Origin: Bordetella parapertussis
GTDB lineage: Bacteria; Pseudomonadota; Gammaproteobacteria; Burkholderiales; SG8-41
Reading direction: 5' to 3'
Assembly: GCA_945861275.1 (NCBI GenBank)
Contig: CAMATZ010000001.1
Span: forward strand, 124,001-188,000
DNA: 64,000 nt
Position 1 is the first letter of the stretch. The number at the start of each line of letters is the position of its first letter. The position numbers and the translations under genes were made by a program. Of the stretch, positions 25,315 through 32,591 are shown piece by piece. The notes beneath the pieces are model-generated. The model made no database searches. It saw only the letters and a program-made list of their open reading frames with translations, and was not told the DNA's origin.

Positions 25315-25339
25315 AGGCGCCGGCAACAGGCCGGCGCCT
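25315..25339. repeat. 9-bp GC hairpin upstream of the ThuA-like gene
   Basis: AGGCGCCGG (25315-25323) and CCGGCGCCT (25331-25339) pair around CAACAGG. It lies in the 149-base divergent spacer between the ThuA-like gene and tsaB. There is no T-tract on either side. Confidence 0.5.
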
Positions 25340-25442
25340 CATCAACAGACGCCGCTCACGGCACGCATTCCATGATACATCCGCAACGCAAAAAGCGCGT
25401 GACTTTGCTAGAATCGATGCAAGAAATCTGAATGCGCTTACC

Positions 25443-26132
25443 TTGAAAATTCTGGCCCTGGAAACCTCCGGCGACTTTTGCTCCGTGGCGCTGTGGCGCG
25501 ACGGCGCTATGGATGATCGCGAAGTGCCCGCCGGGCAGCGTCAATCGGGTTTGCTGCTCGACATGGTGCATGAGTTGTTACACGCCTGTGGCGAAACACT
25601 CGGCGCCATCGACGGTATCGCGTTTGGGGCCGGGCCGGGTTCGTTCACCGGCCTTCGCGTGGCGTGCGGCGTGACGCAAGGGTTGGCTCTGGGCGCCGAT
25701 AAGCCGGTGGTTGCGGTGGGTACGCTGCACGCGCTGGCCGAGGCGGCGGGCGCCGCGCGCGTGGTGTGTTGTGTCGATGCCCGGATGAGCGAGGTATATC
25801 ACGCCGCGTATGAAAAACACCACGACACCTGGCGCGCCGTGCAGGCGCCGGGCGTGTATGCGCCCAGCGCCGTGCCGCCGCTGCCGGGTGCAGACTGGCT
25901 GGGCTGCGGTAACGGATTCACGGTGTATGGTGACGCACTGCGGTTATGCTACGGGCTGCAATTGTATGGTATCAACGACACTGTGCACGCGCGCGCGCGC
26001 GAAGTGGCGATACTCGCCGCACCACTTTTTGCGCGTGGCGGCGGTGTGCGCGCCGAGCTTGCCGCGCCATTTTATGTGCGCGACAAAGTCGCTTTGATGA
26101 CGCACGAACGCGCATCAATACCGTCACGATGA
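25443..26132 (+). CDS. tsaB: tRNA threonylcarbamoyladenosine biosynthesis protein TsaB
   Basis: A 229-residue TsaB, the catalytically inactive ASKHA-fold partner of TsaD in making t6A37 of ANN-decoding tRNAs. It starts LKILALETSGDFCSVALW and has GAGPGSFTGLRVACGVTQGLA, the most conserved TsaB stretch. The start is TTG at 25443. Its stop overlaps the rimI start by ATGA. TsaB, RimI and a family 4 uracil-DNA glycosylase in a row is a recurrent betaproteobacterial arrangement. Confidence 0.93.
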   Translation: MKILALETSGDFCSVALWRDGAMDDREVPAGQRQSGLLLDMVHELLHACGETLGAIDGIAFGAGPGSFTGLRVACGVTQGLALGADKPVVAVGTLHALAEAAGAARVVCCVDARMSEVYHAAYEKHHDTWRAVQAPGVYAPSAVPPLPGADWLGCGNGFTVYGDALRLCYGLQLYGINDTVHARAREVAILAAPLFARGGGVRAELAAPFYVRDKVALMTHERASIPSR

Positions 26133-26602
26133 GCGCGCAACTCAACACTGCAACGCAGTTTCGCCGCATGACCGAAGCGGATCTAGAGGTTGTGATGGCC
26201 ATCGAGAACGTGATTTATACACACCCGTGGACGCGCGGCAATTTTGTGGATTCCCTGAATGCCGGCAGCCCGTGCTGGATCATGCAACGGCATGGTGTTA
26301 CGGTAGGCTACGCCGTGCTCGCGGTGGGTGCGGATGAAGCGCATCTGCTCAACCTGAGCGTGGCGGCGGCGTGGCAGCGACGCGGACTGGGGCGTGAAAT
26401 GTTGCTGTATCTTATTAACACTATTAAAGAAATTGAATCGAGCGTCCTGTTTCTCGAAGTGCGGGTGTCGAACGCGGCGGCACGTGCGTTGTATGCGCAG
26501 GCGGGCTTTCGCGAGATCGGCGAGCGGCGCGGTTACTATCCTGCAGGTTTCAATCATGACGGCGCACGCGAAGACGCGATTGTGCTGGAATACAGGCCAT
26601 GA
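26129..26602 (+). CDS. rimI: Ribosomal protein S18 alanine N-acetyltransferase RimI
   Basis: A 157-residue GNAT acetyltransferase. The acetyl-CoA loop is [12 protein letters not shown] (Q/RxxGxG/A), preceded by AHLLNLSVA. The [20 protein letters not shown] segment is the RimI C-terminal signature. I use ATG 26129, overlapping the tsaB stop; longer frames upstream run antisense-like through tsaB. It acetylates the N-terminus of S18 in the cytoplasm. The stop overlaps the next gene, so the three are coupled. Confidence 0.92.
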   Translation: MSAQLNTATQFRRMTEADLEVVMAIENVIYTHPWTRGNFVDSLNAGSPCWIMQRHGVTVGYAVLAVGADEAHLLNLSVAAAWQRRGLGREMLLYLINTIKEIESSVLFLEVRVSNAAARALYAQAGFREIGERRGYYPAGFNHDGAREDAIVLEYRP

Positions 26603-27363
26603 CTACAAACACCGGCGAACGCCGCGCACTGATGTTGCGTGAAATGGATTTGTCGCCGCAATGGCATGCGCGCGGTGCTGTGGAAGCGCCCGTGGCTGCC
26701 GCGCCGCTGCTGGACGCAGCAAGCGCTGTGCCTGTGGCAAACGCGGCAAACGCAGCAGACAGTGACCGTCGCGCCGGTATCATGCGCATGGACTGGCCGC
26801 AACTCAAAGCGTGCGTCGCGTCTTGTACGCACTGTGCGCTGCACGCGCGCCGCAACAAGACTGTTTTTGGCGTAGGCGACGAAAACGCCGATTGGCTGTT
26901 CGTAGGTGAAGGTCCCGGCGCCGATGAAGACGCACAGGGCGAGCCTTTCGTCGGCCAGGCCGGCAAACTGCTCGACAGCATGCTGGCGGCAATTCAGTTG
27001 CAGCGCGGCAGTAACGTGTATATCGCTAACATGGTGAAATGCCGACCGCCGGGCAACCGCAATCCGGAACCCGGCGAAGCGCTCGCGTGCGAACCATTTT
27101 TACATCGGCAGATTGATCTGATCAAACCCAAACTGATCGTGGCGCTGGGCAAGGTGGCGGCCACTAATCTGCTGGCGCGCGAGGCCAGTGTCGCCAGTTT
27201 GCGTAACACGGTGCATCAGTATCGCGGGATTCCGCTGATCGTGACCTATCATCCCGCGTACCTGTTGCGCAGTCTGCAGGAGAAAGCGCGGGCCTGGGAA
27301 GACCTTTGCTTCGCGCTGGATACACTGCAGGGCTTGAAATCCGGCGACGCTGAAACCATATAG
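26599..27363 (+). CDS. Family 4 (Fe-S) uracil-DNA glycosylase
   Basis: A 254-residue protein. Residues 1-65 are a low-complexity Ala-rich lead, as in many betaproteobacterial versions. The catalytic domain (70-250) has the cluster Cys pair C-x-x-C in [12 protein letters not shown], motif [24 protein letters not shown], a further Cys in [18 protein letters not shown], and the C-terminal [10 protein letters not shown] that contacts DNA. It removes uracil from deaminated DNA. The start ATG overlaps the rimI stop by four bases. Confidence 0.92.
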   Translation: MTTNTGERRALMLREMDLSPQWHARGAVEAPVAAAPLLDAASAVPVANAANAADSDRRAGIMRMDWPQLKACVASCTHCALHARRNKTVFGVGDENADWLFVGEGPGADEDAQGEPFVGQAGKLLDSMLAAIQLQRGSNVYIANMVKCRPPGNRNPEPGEALACEPFLHRQIDLIKPKLIVALGKVAATNLLAREASVASLRNTVHQYRGIPLIVTYHPAYLLRSLQEKARAWEDLCFALDTLQGLKSGDAETI

Positions 27364-27393
27364 AATGGGCAATTCCTAATGGAGGAGAAGACC

Positions 27394-28062
27394 ATGTTAA
27401 AGCGCCTGAGCCTGTTATTGCTTTTGGTTTCCGCGACCTTATTGGGCGGCTGCGGTTACAACACGCTGCAAACCACCGACGAGCAGGTAAGCGCCGCGTG
27501 GTCCGAAGTGCTTAACCAGTACAAGCGCCGCGCCGATTTGATTCCCAATCTGGTGAAGGTGGTTGAGGGTTTTGCCGCGCAGGAAAAAGAAGTGTTTCTG
27601 GGTGTGACCAAAGCGCGCGCCCAGGTCGGCGCCATTCAGGCCACGCCTGAACTCATAAACAATCCCGAGGCCTTCGCCAAATTCCAGGCGGCGCAGGCGC
27701 AGTTGTCGTCTTCATTGGGACGGCTGATGCTGGTGGCGGAAAACTATCCGCAACTGAAATCCGATCAGAACTTCCGTGATTTGCAGGCGCAACTCGAAGG
27801 CACGGAAAACCGCATCACCGTGGCGCGCAACCGCTACATCAAGGCGGTGCAGGAATTCAACGTCACCGTGCGCCAGTTTCCGAGCAATCTGACGGCGATG
27901 CTGTTTGGCTTCAAGGTGAAGCCGCAGTTCACCGTGGACAACGAAAAAGCCATCGCCGAGCCGCCGAAGATTGATTTCGGCGCGAAGCCCGCGGCAACAC
28001 CAGCGCCCGCCGCGATACCGCCCAGCCCGCCGAACGAGTACACGGTGCCGGCTGCGAAGTAA
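27394..28062 (+). CDS. lemA: LemA family lipoprotein
   Basis: A 222-residue LemA protein. The N-terminal lipobox LLGGC makes it a lipoprotein, followed by the LemA helices: AAWSEVLNQYKRRADLIPNLV and later AENYPQLKSDQNFRDLQAQLEGTENRI (in part), both hallmark stretches. The C-terminus adds a Pro/Ala tail. I use ATG 27394 after ggaggagaag, since the ATG at 27379 would place the ribosome site inside the gene. It leads a lemA-TPM-TPM operon, a widely conserved set of unknown envelope function. Confidence 0.92.
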   Translation: MLKRLSLLLLLVSATLLGGCGYNTLQTTDEQVSAAWSEVLNQYKRRADLIPNLVKVVEGFAAQEKEVFLGVTKARAQVGAIQATPELINNPEAFAKFQAAQAQLSSSLGRLMLVAENYPQLKSDQNFRDLQAQLEGTENRITVARNRYIKAVQEFNVTVRQFPSNLTAMLFGFKVKPQFTVDNEKAIAEPPKIDFGAKPAATPAPAAIPPSPPNEYTVPAAK

Positions 28063-28070
28063 GCGCATTC

Positions 28071-28913
28071 ATGCACGGTTTTCCCCTGCTGCCGCGAGTG
28101 ATCCTCGCGGCAGTTTTGTTGGTGGCGCCATTCTTTGTAGCGTCAGTTTCGGCGGACGTCGCGGTGCCGCCGCTGAAGACGCGCGTTACCGATCTCACCG
28201 CGACACTCACGGCGGAACAGAGCGCCGCGCTGGAAGCGAAGCTGGCGGCATTTGAGCAGCGCAAAGGCAGCCAGATCGCCGTGCTGCTGGTGCCGACGAC
28301 AGTGCCGGAAACGATCGAGCAGTATTCGATACGCGTGACCGATCAATGGAAAATCGGCCGCAAAGACGTCGCCGACGGCGTGCTGTTGCTGATCGCGAAG
28401 AACGATCGCAGGATGCGTATCGAGGTCGGGCGCGGACTTGAGGGTGTGCTGCCCGACGCCATAGGCAAGCGCATCATCGACGAATACATGGTTGCGCCGT
28501 TCAAAAAAGCGGATTTCAACGGCGGCATTAACGCAGGTGTGGATCGTATTATCAAGCTGGTAGACGGCGAACCATTGCCCGCGCCCAAGGCTGTAAGTCG
28601 TGGCAGCTCGGCTAAATTTTCGGTTAATGATGCGCTGAGCTGGGGCGGTTTGCTGGTGGTGTTTGTGGGCGGATTTTTGCGCTGGATTTTCGGCACATTT
28701 TTGGGTTCGCTGATCGCCGGTTCCATTGCCGGTGTGGCAGCGGCATTTTTAGGCGCAGGTGCTATCGCTGGCGGCGTCGTGGGTTTAATTGTGTTTGTGG
28801 CCTGCCTGCTGGGCCTATCGTTTATTGGCGGCGGTGGCGGTGGATCGTCCGGCGGCAATTGGGGCGGCGGTGGCGGTGATTTCGGCGGCGGCGGCGCTTC
28901 GGGTAGCTGGTAA
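28071..28913 (+). CDS. TPM-domain membrane protein (YgcG-like)
   Basis: A 280-residue protein with a signal peptide, then a TPM domain (about 35-165) containing GSQIAVLLVPT, RVTDQWKIGRKDVADGVLLLIAKNDRRMRIEVGRGLEG (in part) and a FNGGINAGVDRII motif. Two or three membrane segments (about 190-245) follow, with a Gly-rich tail ending SGGNWGGGGG. TPM domains are phosphatase-like or chaperone-like modules found beside LemA. It lies 9 bases after lemA, so it is in the same operon. Confidence 0.9.
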   Translation: MHGFPLLPRVILAAVLLVAPFFVASVSADVAVPPLKTRVTDLTATLTAEQSAALEAKLAAFEQRKGSQIAVLLVPTTVPETIEQYSIRVTDQWKIGRKDVADGVLLLIAKNDRRMRIEVGRGLEGVLPDAIGKRIIDEYMVAPFKKADFNGGINAGVDRIIKLVDGEPLPAPKAVSRGSSAKFSVNDALSWGGLLVVFVGGFLRWIFGTFLGSLIAGSIAGVAAAFLGAGAIAGGVVGLIVFVACLLGLSFIGGGGGGSSGGNWGGGGGDFGGGGASGSW

Positions 28914-28925
28914 GGTTATAACACT

Positions 28926-29423
28926 ATGAATTTATTGCGTATTTTTAAACATCTTCTGACCCCGGATTGGTTCGCGCGGCGCGCGTTTTCGGCCGGCGCA
29001 TACACGCGTATCGAAGCGGCGATCACACAATCCGAGGCGGCGCATCGTGGCGAAATCCGCTTCGCGGTCGAATGCGGATTCGGCGTGTTGCCGCTGCTTA
29101 AAGGCATCACAGCGCACACCCGTGCGATCGCCGTGTTTTCCGATCTGCGCGTGTGGGACACCGAAGAAAACACCGGTGTGCTGATGTATCTGCAACTGGT
29201 CGATCACGATTTCGAAATTATTGCCGACCGCGGCATCAACGCGCGCGTGACACAAGGCGAATGGGAAGCGATCTGCCAGGGCATGGAAGCCGCGTTCCGG
29301 GAACACCGCTTCGAGGAAGGCGTGATCGCCGGCCTGCGTGATGTCAGCGCATTGTTGGCGCGCCACTTTCCGGCGCGCGATGCGAATCCCGACGAGTTGC
29401 CGAACCGGCCGGTTGACCTGTAA
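28926..29423 (+). CDS. Second TPM-domain protein
   Basis: A 165-residue protein with a shorter TPM domain (about 35-140): AHRGEIRFAVE, IAVFSDLRVWDTEENTGVLMYLQLVDHDFEIIADRGI (in part) and FEEGVIAGL. It has no signal peptide and at most one weak hydrophobic stretch, so it is likely soluble and cytoplasmic or membrane-associated. It is 13 bases after the YgcG-like gene and completes a lemA-TPM-TPM unit, as seen in many proteobacteria. Confidence 0.88.
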   Translation: MNLLRIFKHLLTPDWFARRAFSAGAYTRIEAAITQSEAAHRGEIRFAVECGFGVLPLLKGITAHTRAIAVFSDLRVWDTEENTGVLMYLQLVDHDFEIIADRGINARVTQGEWEAICQGMEAAFREHRFEEGVIAGLRDVSALLARHFPARDANPDELPNRPVDL

Positions 29424-29444
29424 GCCAAAGCCGGGCCAGCGTAT

Positions 29445-29771
29445 CTAATCGATCTTTGCCCGTTCCTGCAGGCAGTCATCGCCACCGAGTGCATAGTCGC
29501 GGCAGATCGCCGGCCGGCGCTGGTAGATGCCGCACAACATAGTGTCGCGATTTAATGCGGCGCACCAGCCGTCCTCAAGCCGCGCCATGACGTGGCCGCC
29601 CCAGCGATCGATGGCCGTCAACGCGACCGGCACGTCGTCCTCGCCCATCAGCATCACCTCCAGTTTGCAGCAGTTGGCGCGGCAGGTGCTGCAACTGACG
29701 ATGGGGTTTTGTGTTGCGATAACAGCGGTGAGTTTGGATGGCATACGCATTTTATGCGGTTTCTTCGTCAC
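29445..29771 (-). CDS. YkgJ-family cysteine-cluster protein
   Basis: A 108-residue protein with Cys groupings CSTCRANCC near residue 27 and then WC, LCGIYQRRPAICRDY and a last C near 100. This is the conserved arrangement of the UPF0153/YkgJ zinc- or Fe-S-binding family. The exact start is uncertain: 29771, 29750 and 29744 all have an in-frame ATG. It converges on the second TPM gene and lies 9 bases after the NHL-repeat gene on its strand. Function unknown. Confidence 0.83.
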   Translation of the reverse strand: MTKKPHKMRMPSKLTAVIATQNPIVSCSTCRANCCKLEVMLMGEDDVPVALTAIDRWGGHVMARLEDGWCAALNRDTMLCGIYQRRPAICRDYALGGDDCLQERAKID

Positions 29772-29780
29772 CAGCAGCGC

Positions 29781-30881
29781 CTACCGCATGGGCGCAAACT
29801 TCTGCACGCGCCTGCCGGTGCGCACTTCCGCCGTATACAGATTGGCGCGCGAGTCTGCTGCCAGGTTGTGCAGCCCATAGAACTCGCCCGCCATGCGTCC
29901 CAGCCGCCCGAATGAGGCGACGCGTTCGCCGGTGTCGCGGCGCACGATATAGATTTCGCCGTTGCTGCCGTCGCCCACGAACAAATAGGTTTGCAGCGGG
30001 TCGGGCGAAAGAATCATGTCGTGCACCGTGCCGTTGATCATGGTCTTGGGTTCGATTACGAACTGACGCACGAATTTACCGGATTTCTCAAACACCTGAA
30101 TGCGGTTGTTGCTGCGATCGCAGACATAGAGCAGATTGTCTTTGCCGAGGCGCACGCAATGCACCGGATTGGCGAACTGCGGTGATTCGGGATTGAACTG
30201 GCGCATTTTGGTGTCGTCGGGCTTGTTGCCGTAGGCGCCCCAGTGACGTTTGTATTTGCCCGTTGTGGCGTCAAAAACGATCACTCTTTTGTTGCCGTAG
30301 CCGTCGGCGACATAGAGCTCATTGGCGACGGGGTCGAGCTCCACCGATGCGGGGCGGCCGAGCTGGGTGGTGCTGTTGCTGCCTTCGGATTTGCCCGGCT
30401 TGCCAATTTGCAGAATGAATTTGCCATCATTGCTGAACTTGAGGATGTGATGATCTTTCTGATCATTGCCGCCGATCCACACATCGCCTTTCGGGTCCAC
30501 GTAGACACCGTGCTCATTGGTGGGCCAGTCGTAGCCCGCGCCGGGTCCGCCCCACGCTTGCAACACGTTGCCGGCCTGATCGAATTCGATCACCGCTGGC
30601 GCGGGGCGGCAGCATTTTGCAGTAGGCGGATTTTCCGCTGCGCCGGTTTCGAGCCTGTCGATCGTGCGCGGGCGATGAATGATCCATACATGGTCTTTAG
30701 CATCGACATGCAAGCCCGCCACCTGGCCCAGCGCCCACTGGTTCGGCAATGGTTTGGGCCAGAACGGATCGACCTGATAGCGCGGCGGCGCGCTGGTTGC
30801 CGCTGCGCCGCCGGTGGTGGAAGTGCAGCTTGCCAGCGCGAAAGTGATCGTTGCGATGGCAGCGGCGATGACGATTTTCAT
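29781..30881 (-). CDS. NHL-repeat six-bladed propeller lipoprotein
   Basis: A 366-residue protein. Residues 1-19 end in the lipobox LASC, so it is lipid-anchored. The remainder is a beta-propeller with NHL-like blades: HGVYVDPKGDVWIGG, GRPASVELDPVANELYVADGYGNKRVIVFD, FANPVHCVRLGKDNLLYVCDRSNNRIQVFEKSGKFVR (each in part). NHL propellers act as binding platforms or as lyase/oxidase folds such as PAL; no catalytic set is evident. It is monocistronic or followed by the YkgJ-like gene. Confidence 0.85.
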   Translation of the reverse strand: MKIVIAAAIATITFALASCTSTTGGAAATSAPPRYQVDPFWPKPLPNQWALGQVAGLHVDAKDHVWIIHRPRTIDRLETGAAENPPTAKCCRPAPAVIEFDQAGNVLQAWGGPGAGYDWPTNEHGVYVDPKGDVWIGGNDQKDHHILKFSNDGKFILQIGKPGKSEGSNSTTQLGRPASVELDPVANELYVADGYGNKRVIVFDATTGKYKRHWGAYGNKPDDTKMRQFNPESPQFANPVHCVRLGKDNLLYVCDRSNNRIQVFEKSGKFVRQFVIEPKTMINGTVHDMILSPDPLQTYLFVGDGSNGEIYIVRRDTGERVASFGRLGRMAGEFYGLHNLAADSRANLYTAEVRTGRRVQKFAPMR

Positions 30882-30977
30882 GCAAGACTCCCTTTAGATG
30901 AAGTGCGAAGCAACACCAACATTGTCGTTCCCGCCCCCGATTAATGCATTCGAGGACAGGCTCTGCGCGGGTTGTTT

Positions 30978-31466
30978 CTATGTCGCGTGTTTGGCGGACT
31001 GCCATTGATCCAGCTTACCCCGCGCGCCGTTGGTTGCGTTATCCATCGCCTGATCGTGCCCCGGCATCTTGGTGGTGAGTTCAATCACGTAGCCGTTCGG
31101 ATCGCGAAAATAAATCGAATGCAGGAAACCGTGATCGGCGATGCCGCGCGTGTCGATACCCGACGTTCTGCCTTTGGCGAACATAACGTGCAGCGTAGCT
31201 TCATCGACTTCCAGCGCGATATGCAGATCGAAGTCGTGCTGTTGCTTGAACTCAAACGGCATGCCGGGCGCCTCAAAGAACGCCAGAAACGAGCCGTCGC
31301 CCATCTGGTAGAAGCTGTGCAGCACGCTGGTCTTGCGGCCGCTTCTGGTTTGGTTGATCTCGAATGCTTCCGCCAGCGGCAGGCCCAGAAAATCCTCGTA
31401 AAACTTGCGCGTCTCTTCGGAATCGCGGCAGCGGTAGGCGTTGTGATGCAGGCCCTGGATAGTCAT
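30978..31466 (-). CDS. VOC-superfamily (glyoxalase/dioxygenase fold) protein
   Basis: A 162-residue vicinal-oxygen-chelate protein starting IQGLHHNAYRCRDSEETRKFYEDFLGL. The metal ligands appear as the His in LHHNAY, a second His in HDFDLHIALEVDE and a Glu in DPNGYVIEL. The fold covers glyoxalase I, extradiol dioxygenases and resistance proteins, so the reaction is open. It is divergent from the CbbQ-like gene with a 264-base spacer that includes an AT-rich repeat. Confidence 0.87.
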   Translation of the reverse strand: MTIQGLHHNAYRCRDSEETRKFYEDFLGLPLAEAFEINQTRSGRKTSVLHSFYQMGDGSFLAFFEAPGMPFEFKQQHDFDLHIALEVDEATLHVMFAKGRTSGIDTRGIADHGFLHSIYFRDPNGYVIELTTKMPGHDQAMDNATNGARGKLDQWQSAKHAT

Positions 31467-31497
31467 GGCATTCTCATCGCATTAAATAATTGTTTAG

Positions 31498-31511
31498 AAA
31501 CAAATACTTAC
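31498..31511 (+). repeat. AT-rich dispersed motif AAACAAATACTTAC (copy A)
   Basis: An exact copy of a 14-base motif that recurs in the window. It is preceded by the small palindrome TTGTTT-AG-AAACAA. It lies in the spacer between the divergent VOC and CbbQ-like genes. The copy at 51858-51871 on the other strand shares this left-hand palindrome. Confidence 0.45.
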
Positions 31512-31730
31512 AAATATTATTGGGCTTGTGTTGTGTGCGCTCGCAGTCGCAGATTCTATGCCTGCGTCCACACGCTGACCAGTGCTTCAGCGCAGGCAAA
31601 TTGCCCGGCAGTTTGTGCTGCGATGTTCAGCGCCAATGTATGTATGCGTGCCGCCGCCAGCGCGGATGTTAAAATTCGTCCTGACGCAATGATCCAATCC
31701 AATCGCACATATTCGCAATCCGGGGAATCA

Positions 31731-32579
31731 ATGAAGACTGTAACAGCGCGCCAGCGTGGCGTAGAGCACGATATTGTTCAAATGCCGCAGACAGGCGAGA
31801 TATCGCCGTATTACGAGCCGCAAGGTAACGAAATCGCGGTGTTCGAAGCCGCTTATAGGCGCCGTCTGCCGGTGATGCTCAAAGGTCCCACCGGCTGCGG
31901 CAAGACGCGCTTTCTGGAGCACATGGCGTTTCAGTTGCAGCGGCCGCTGGTGACGGTGTCGTGTCATGAGGATTTGACCAGTTCTGATCTGGTGGGACGA
32001 TTTCTGCTGGAAGGCGCGGAAACCGTGTGGCAGGACGGGCCGCTCACGCGCGCGGTGAAAGCCGGCGCGATTTGTTATCTCGATGAAATTGTCGAGGCGC
32101 GCACCGATTCCACCGTGGTGATTCACTCGCTCACGGATCACCGCCGCAAACTCACCATCGAGAAAAAGGGCCAGGAAATCGACGCGCATGAGGATTTCAT
32201 GCTGGTGATTTCGTATAACCCCGGTTATCAAACGGTGCTTAAAGATCTGAAGCCGTCGACCAAGCAGCGCTTTATCGGCCTGAACTTTGATTTTCCCAGC
32301 GAAGACATCGAGCGCAAGATTCTGATAAACGAAGTGCCGGGCCTGTCGCATGAGACGGCGCAGCAACTGGTTGCTGCCGGGCGTAAAGCGCGGCTCCTCA
32401 AAGACCACGGTCTTGAAGAAGCGACCTCCACCCGCGCACTGGTTTACGCCGGCGCGATGATCATTGCAGGGCTGGATGCGGTAGCGGCATGTCAGGTGGC
32501 GATGGTCAACCCGATTACCGATGACCCGGAGCTGGCCGAGGCATTGATGGAGATTGTTAACGCGCACTTTGCAGTATAG
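31731..32579 (+). CDS. MoxR-type AAA+ ATPase, CbbQ/NirQ/NorQ-like
   Basis: A 282-residue AAA+ protein. Walker A is GPTGCGKTRFLEH, Walker B is ICYLDEIVEA, and sensor 1 is the Asn in VISYNPGYQ. The LTSSDLVGRFLLEG stretch is typical of CbbQ/NorQ. With a VWA partner these ATPases activate metalloenzymes such as Rubisco (CbbQO) or NO reductase (NorQD). I use ATG 31731; an ATG at 31689 would add 14 residues. The VWA partner starts 12 bases after its stop. No Rubisco, nor or nir gene is in the window, so the client is unknown. Confidence 0.88.
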   Translation: MKTVTARQRGVEHDIVQMPQTGEISPYYEPQGNEIAVFEAAYRRRLPVMLKGPTGCGKTRFLEHMAFQLQRPLVTVSCHEDLTSSDLVGRFLLEGAETVWQDGPLTRAVKAGAICYLDEIVEARTDSTVVIHSLTDHRRKLTIEKKGQEIDAHEDFMLVISYNPGYQTVLKDLKPSTKQRFIGLNFDFPSEDIERKILINEVPGLSHETAQQLVAAGRKARLLKDHGLEEATSTRALVYAGAMIIAGLDAVAACQVAMVNPITDDPELAEALMEIVNAHFAV

Positions 32580-32591
32580 GCCCTGCTGGCC